This document shows, piece after piece, positions 6,791 to 7,352 of a stretch of 7,352 bases of DNA. Made by a program: the position numbers and the translations under genes. Source of the stretch: an uncultured Sphingobium sp. (GTDB lineage: Bacteria; Pseudomonadota; Alphaproteobacteria; Sphingomonadales; Sphingomonadaceae); contig CAJYHD010000271.1 in the NCBI GenBank assembly GCA_913773715.1, forward strand, positions 1-7,352. The letters run 5' to 3'. The notes below the pieces were generated by a model. It ran no database searches. It saw nothing but the letters and a program-made list of their open reading frames with translations, and was not told the origin of the DNA. Position 1 is the first letter of the stretch. Each line of letters starts with the position of its first letter.

Positions 6791-6913
6791 AGGCGGATGA
6801 CGTGCGTTGATAATATTTTCGGTCACAGAGCTGTTGCTAATTAAATGATCCGACGCACCCTGCGATTGCCGCTCCGTTCATAGTGATCTACCCGCCCTTC
6901 CCTTTCGTGGCTG

Positions 6914-6953
6914 CCGCCGTAAGATGGTTGCACCTACGGCGGGGCGGTAGGTG
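6914..6953. other. Two mutually exclusive hairpins
   Basis: CCGCCGTA (6914-6921) pairs perfectly with TACGGCGG (6935-6942) across a 13-base loop. CACCTAC (6931-6937) pairs perfectly with GTAGGTG (6947-6953) across a 9-base loop. The stems share bases 6935-6937, so only one can form at a time. No T-run follows on either strand, so neither is a standard intrinsic terminator. The role is unknown; an RNA switch or a palindromic protein site is possible. Confidence 0.35.
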
Positions 6954-7308
6954 TACCCGCAAGGCAGGGTTGACCTGTTCGGCGCAATCGAACGGACACC
7001 AAAGATAGCTCGCTAGCCTTCGTGACCAGGCTAAAATCGCCAGTGCCGCGCCTTCCTCAACGAATTGGTCGGTACCTTGCCCTATGCGACCCAATATCGG
7101 TCACAAAAGCCCCGTGTTCAGGTATCGGACATCCATCCTTGCCAGCCTCAGCAATCCGCTATGGCAAGATGAGATGTACGATTGGTCAGGATAGTATGAC
7201 GGTTTCCGCGCCCCTCGGACGCACGACAATCGAGCCAAACAATTGAAATCATGGACGTACAGCGGCAAGCGACTTCCGTCAGTTGCTCAAGGATGCTTTA
7301 ATGCGGCG

Positions 7309-7352
7309 ATGAAGCATTCCCGTCAGGGGGCCGTGCTGGCCCTGCTCGCCAG
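7309..7352 (+). CDS. Possible 5' end of a divergent gene with signal-peptide-like start (partial)
   Basis: From ATG 7309 the plus strand reads MKHSRQGAVLALLA and remains open to the window edge: two or three basic residues followed by a small hydrophobic run, as in a signal peptide. Only 14 complete codons are visible, so no function can be given. The ATG lies 14 bases beyond the nearest purine run (AAGGA, 7289-7293). That run is better spaced for ATG 7301, which encodes only MRR before a TGA that overlaps ATG 7309 (ATGA). A frame extending upstream to 7195 also exists, with TTG 7243 as a possible start. Confidence 0.3.
   Translation, partial: MKHSRQGAVLALLA

Larger units (their letters stand above)
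6494..7308. other. 815-base intergenic region with AT-rich, palindrome-dense promoter zone
   Basis: No convincing gene is visible here. From about 6535 to 6850 the sequence turns abruptly AT-rich compared with the flanking genes and holds many palindromes, including AATCGATT (6688-6695), AAATCGATTT (6719-6728) and ATAGCGCTAT (6777-6786), plus those listed separately. This is the expected control region of the GH92-GH2 operon. From about 6850 to 7308 composition returns to moderate GC. Short open frames there (a 68-codon minus frame and a 74-codon plus frame) match nothing I know and have no clear ribosome site. Overlapping hairpins occur at 6914-6953, and a 7-bp inverted repeat, CTTGCCA/TGGCAAG, at 7138-7168. 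I see no tRNA, CRISPR array or IS end. Confidence 0.7.

Noticed and set aside
6731..6832. Small mobile element (MITE) bounded by the AGCTCTG/CAGAGCT inverted repeat
   Set aside because: The arms are imperfect, I see no target-site duplication and there is only one copy in the window. It is reported only as a structure around the tandem boxes.
6888..7246. Short open frames of 68 codons (minus, 7094-6888) and 74 codons (plus, 7022-7246)
   Set aside because: They overlap each other, lack convincing ribosome sites and recognisable motifs, and lie in DNA without the strong codon bias of the neighbouring genes.
7251..7301. ATG 7251 plus-strand frame
   Set aside because: It ends after 16 codons at TAA 7299-7301 and has no ribosome site or hydrophobic features.

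Overview
The window reads as part of a carbohydrate-utilisation locus from a high-GC Gram-negative bacterium, most likely an alphaproteobacterium of the sphingomonad type. The inference rests on a TonB-dependent receptor of the Xanthomonas/Caulobacter style (no STN domain, plug ending in an EGGxGGxIxxxTRRP-type motif) next to exported glycoside hydrolases, with strongly GC-biased coding sequence. No rRNA or taxonomic marker is present, so the assignment is tentative.

All three substantial genes lie on the minus strand, so the locus is transcribed right to left. First is a GH92 alpha-mannosidase family enzyme (6493-4109, GTG start preferred). Its stop codon overlaps the start of a GH2 family retaining beta-glycosidase (4112-2148) in an ATGA arrangement, so the two are almost certainly one translationally coupled operon. 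After a 191-base gap carrying a sharp FadR/GntR-type palindrome comes a TonB-dependent outer-membrane receptor (1956 to beyond base 1; 652 residues visible, C-terminal barrel missing). Both enzymes have signal peptides without a lipobox, so they probably act in the periplasm on oligosaccharides imported by the receptor. GH92 points to alpha-mannosides (N-glycan-like or yeast/fungal mannan-like); the GH2 partner may cleave a core beta-linkage, but its specificity cannot be read from sequence.

Upstream of GH92 is about 815 bases without a convincing gene. Its near half (about 6535-6850) is strikingly AT-rich and packed with palindromes: one close to the operator of LacI-family gluconate/idonate repressors, an ATTAAC-N6-GTTAAT inverted repeat, and two 18-bp boxes repeated at a 20-bp interval. 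Its far half (about 6850-7308) has ordinary composition, overlapping hairpins and no recognisable gene. At the right edge a plus-strand frame with a signal-peptide-like start may be the beginning of a divergent gene.

No new system is evident. The most interesting parts are the regulatory architecture (apparently different operator types for the enzyme pair and the receptor) and the atypical features of the GH92 enzyme. No transcription factor, inner-membrane transporter or intracellular sugar-catabolic gene is in the window.
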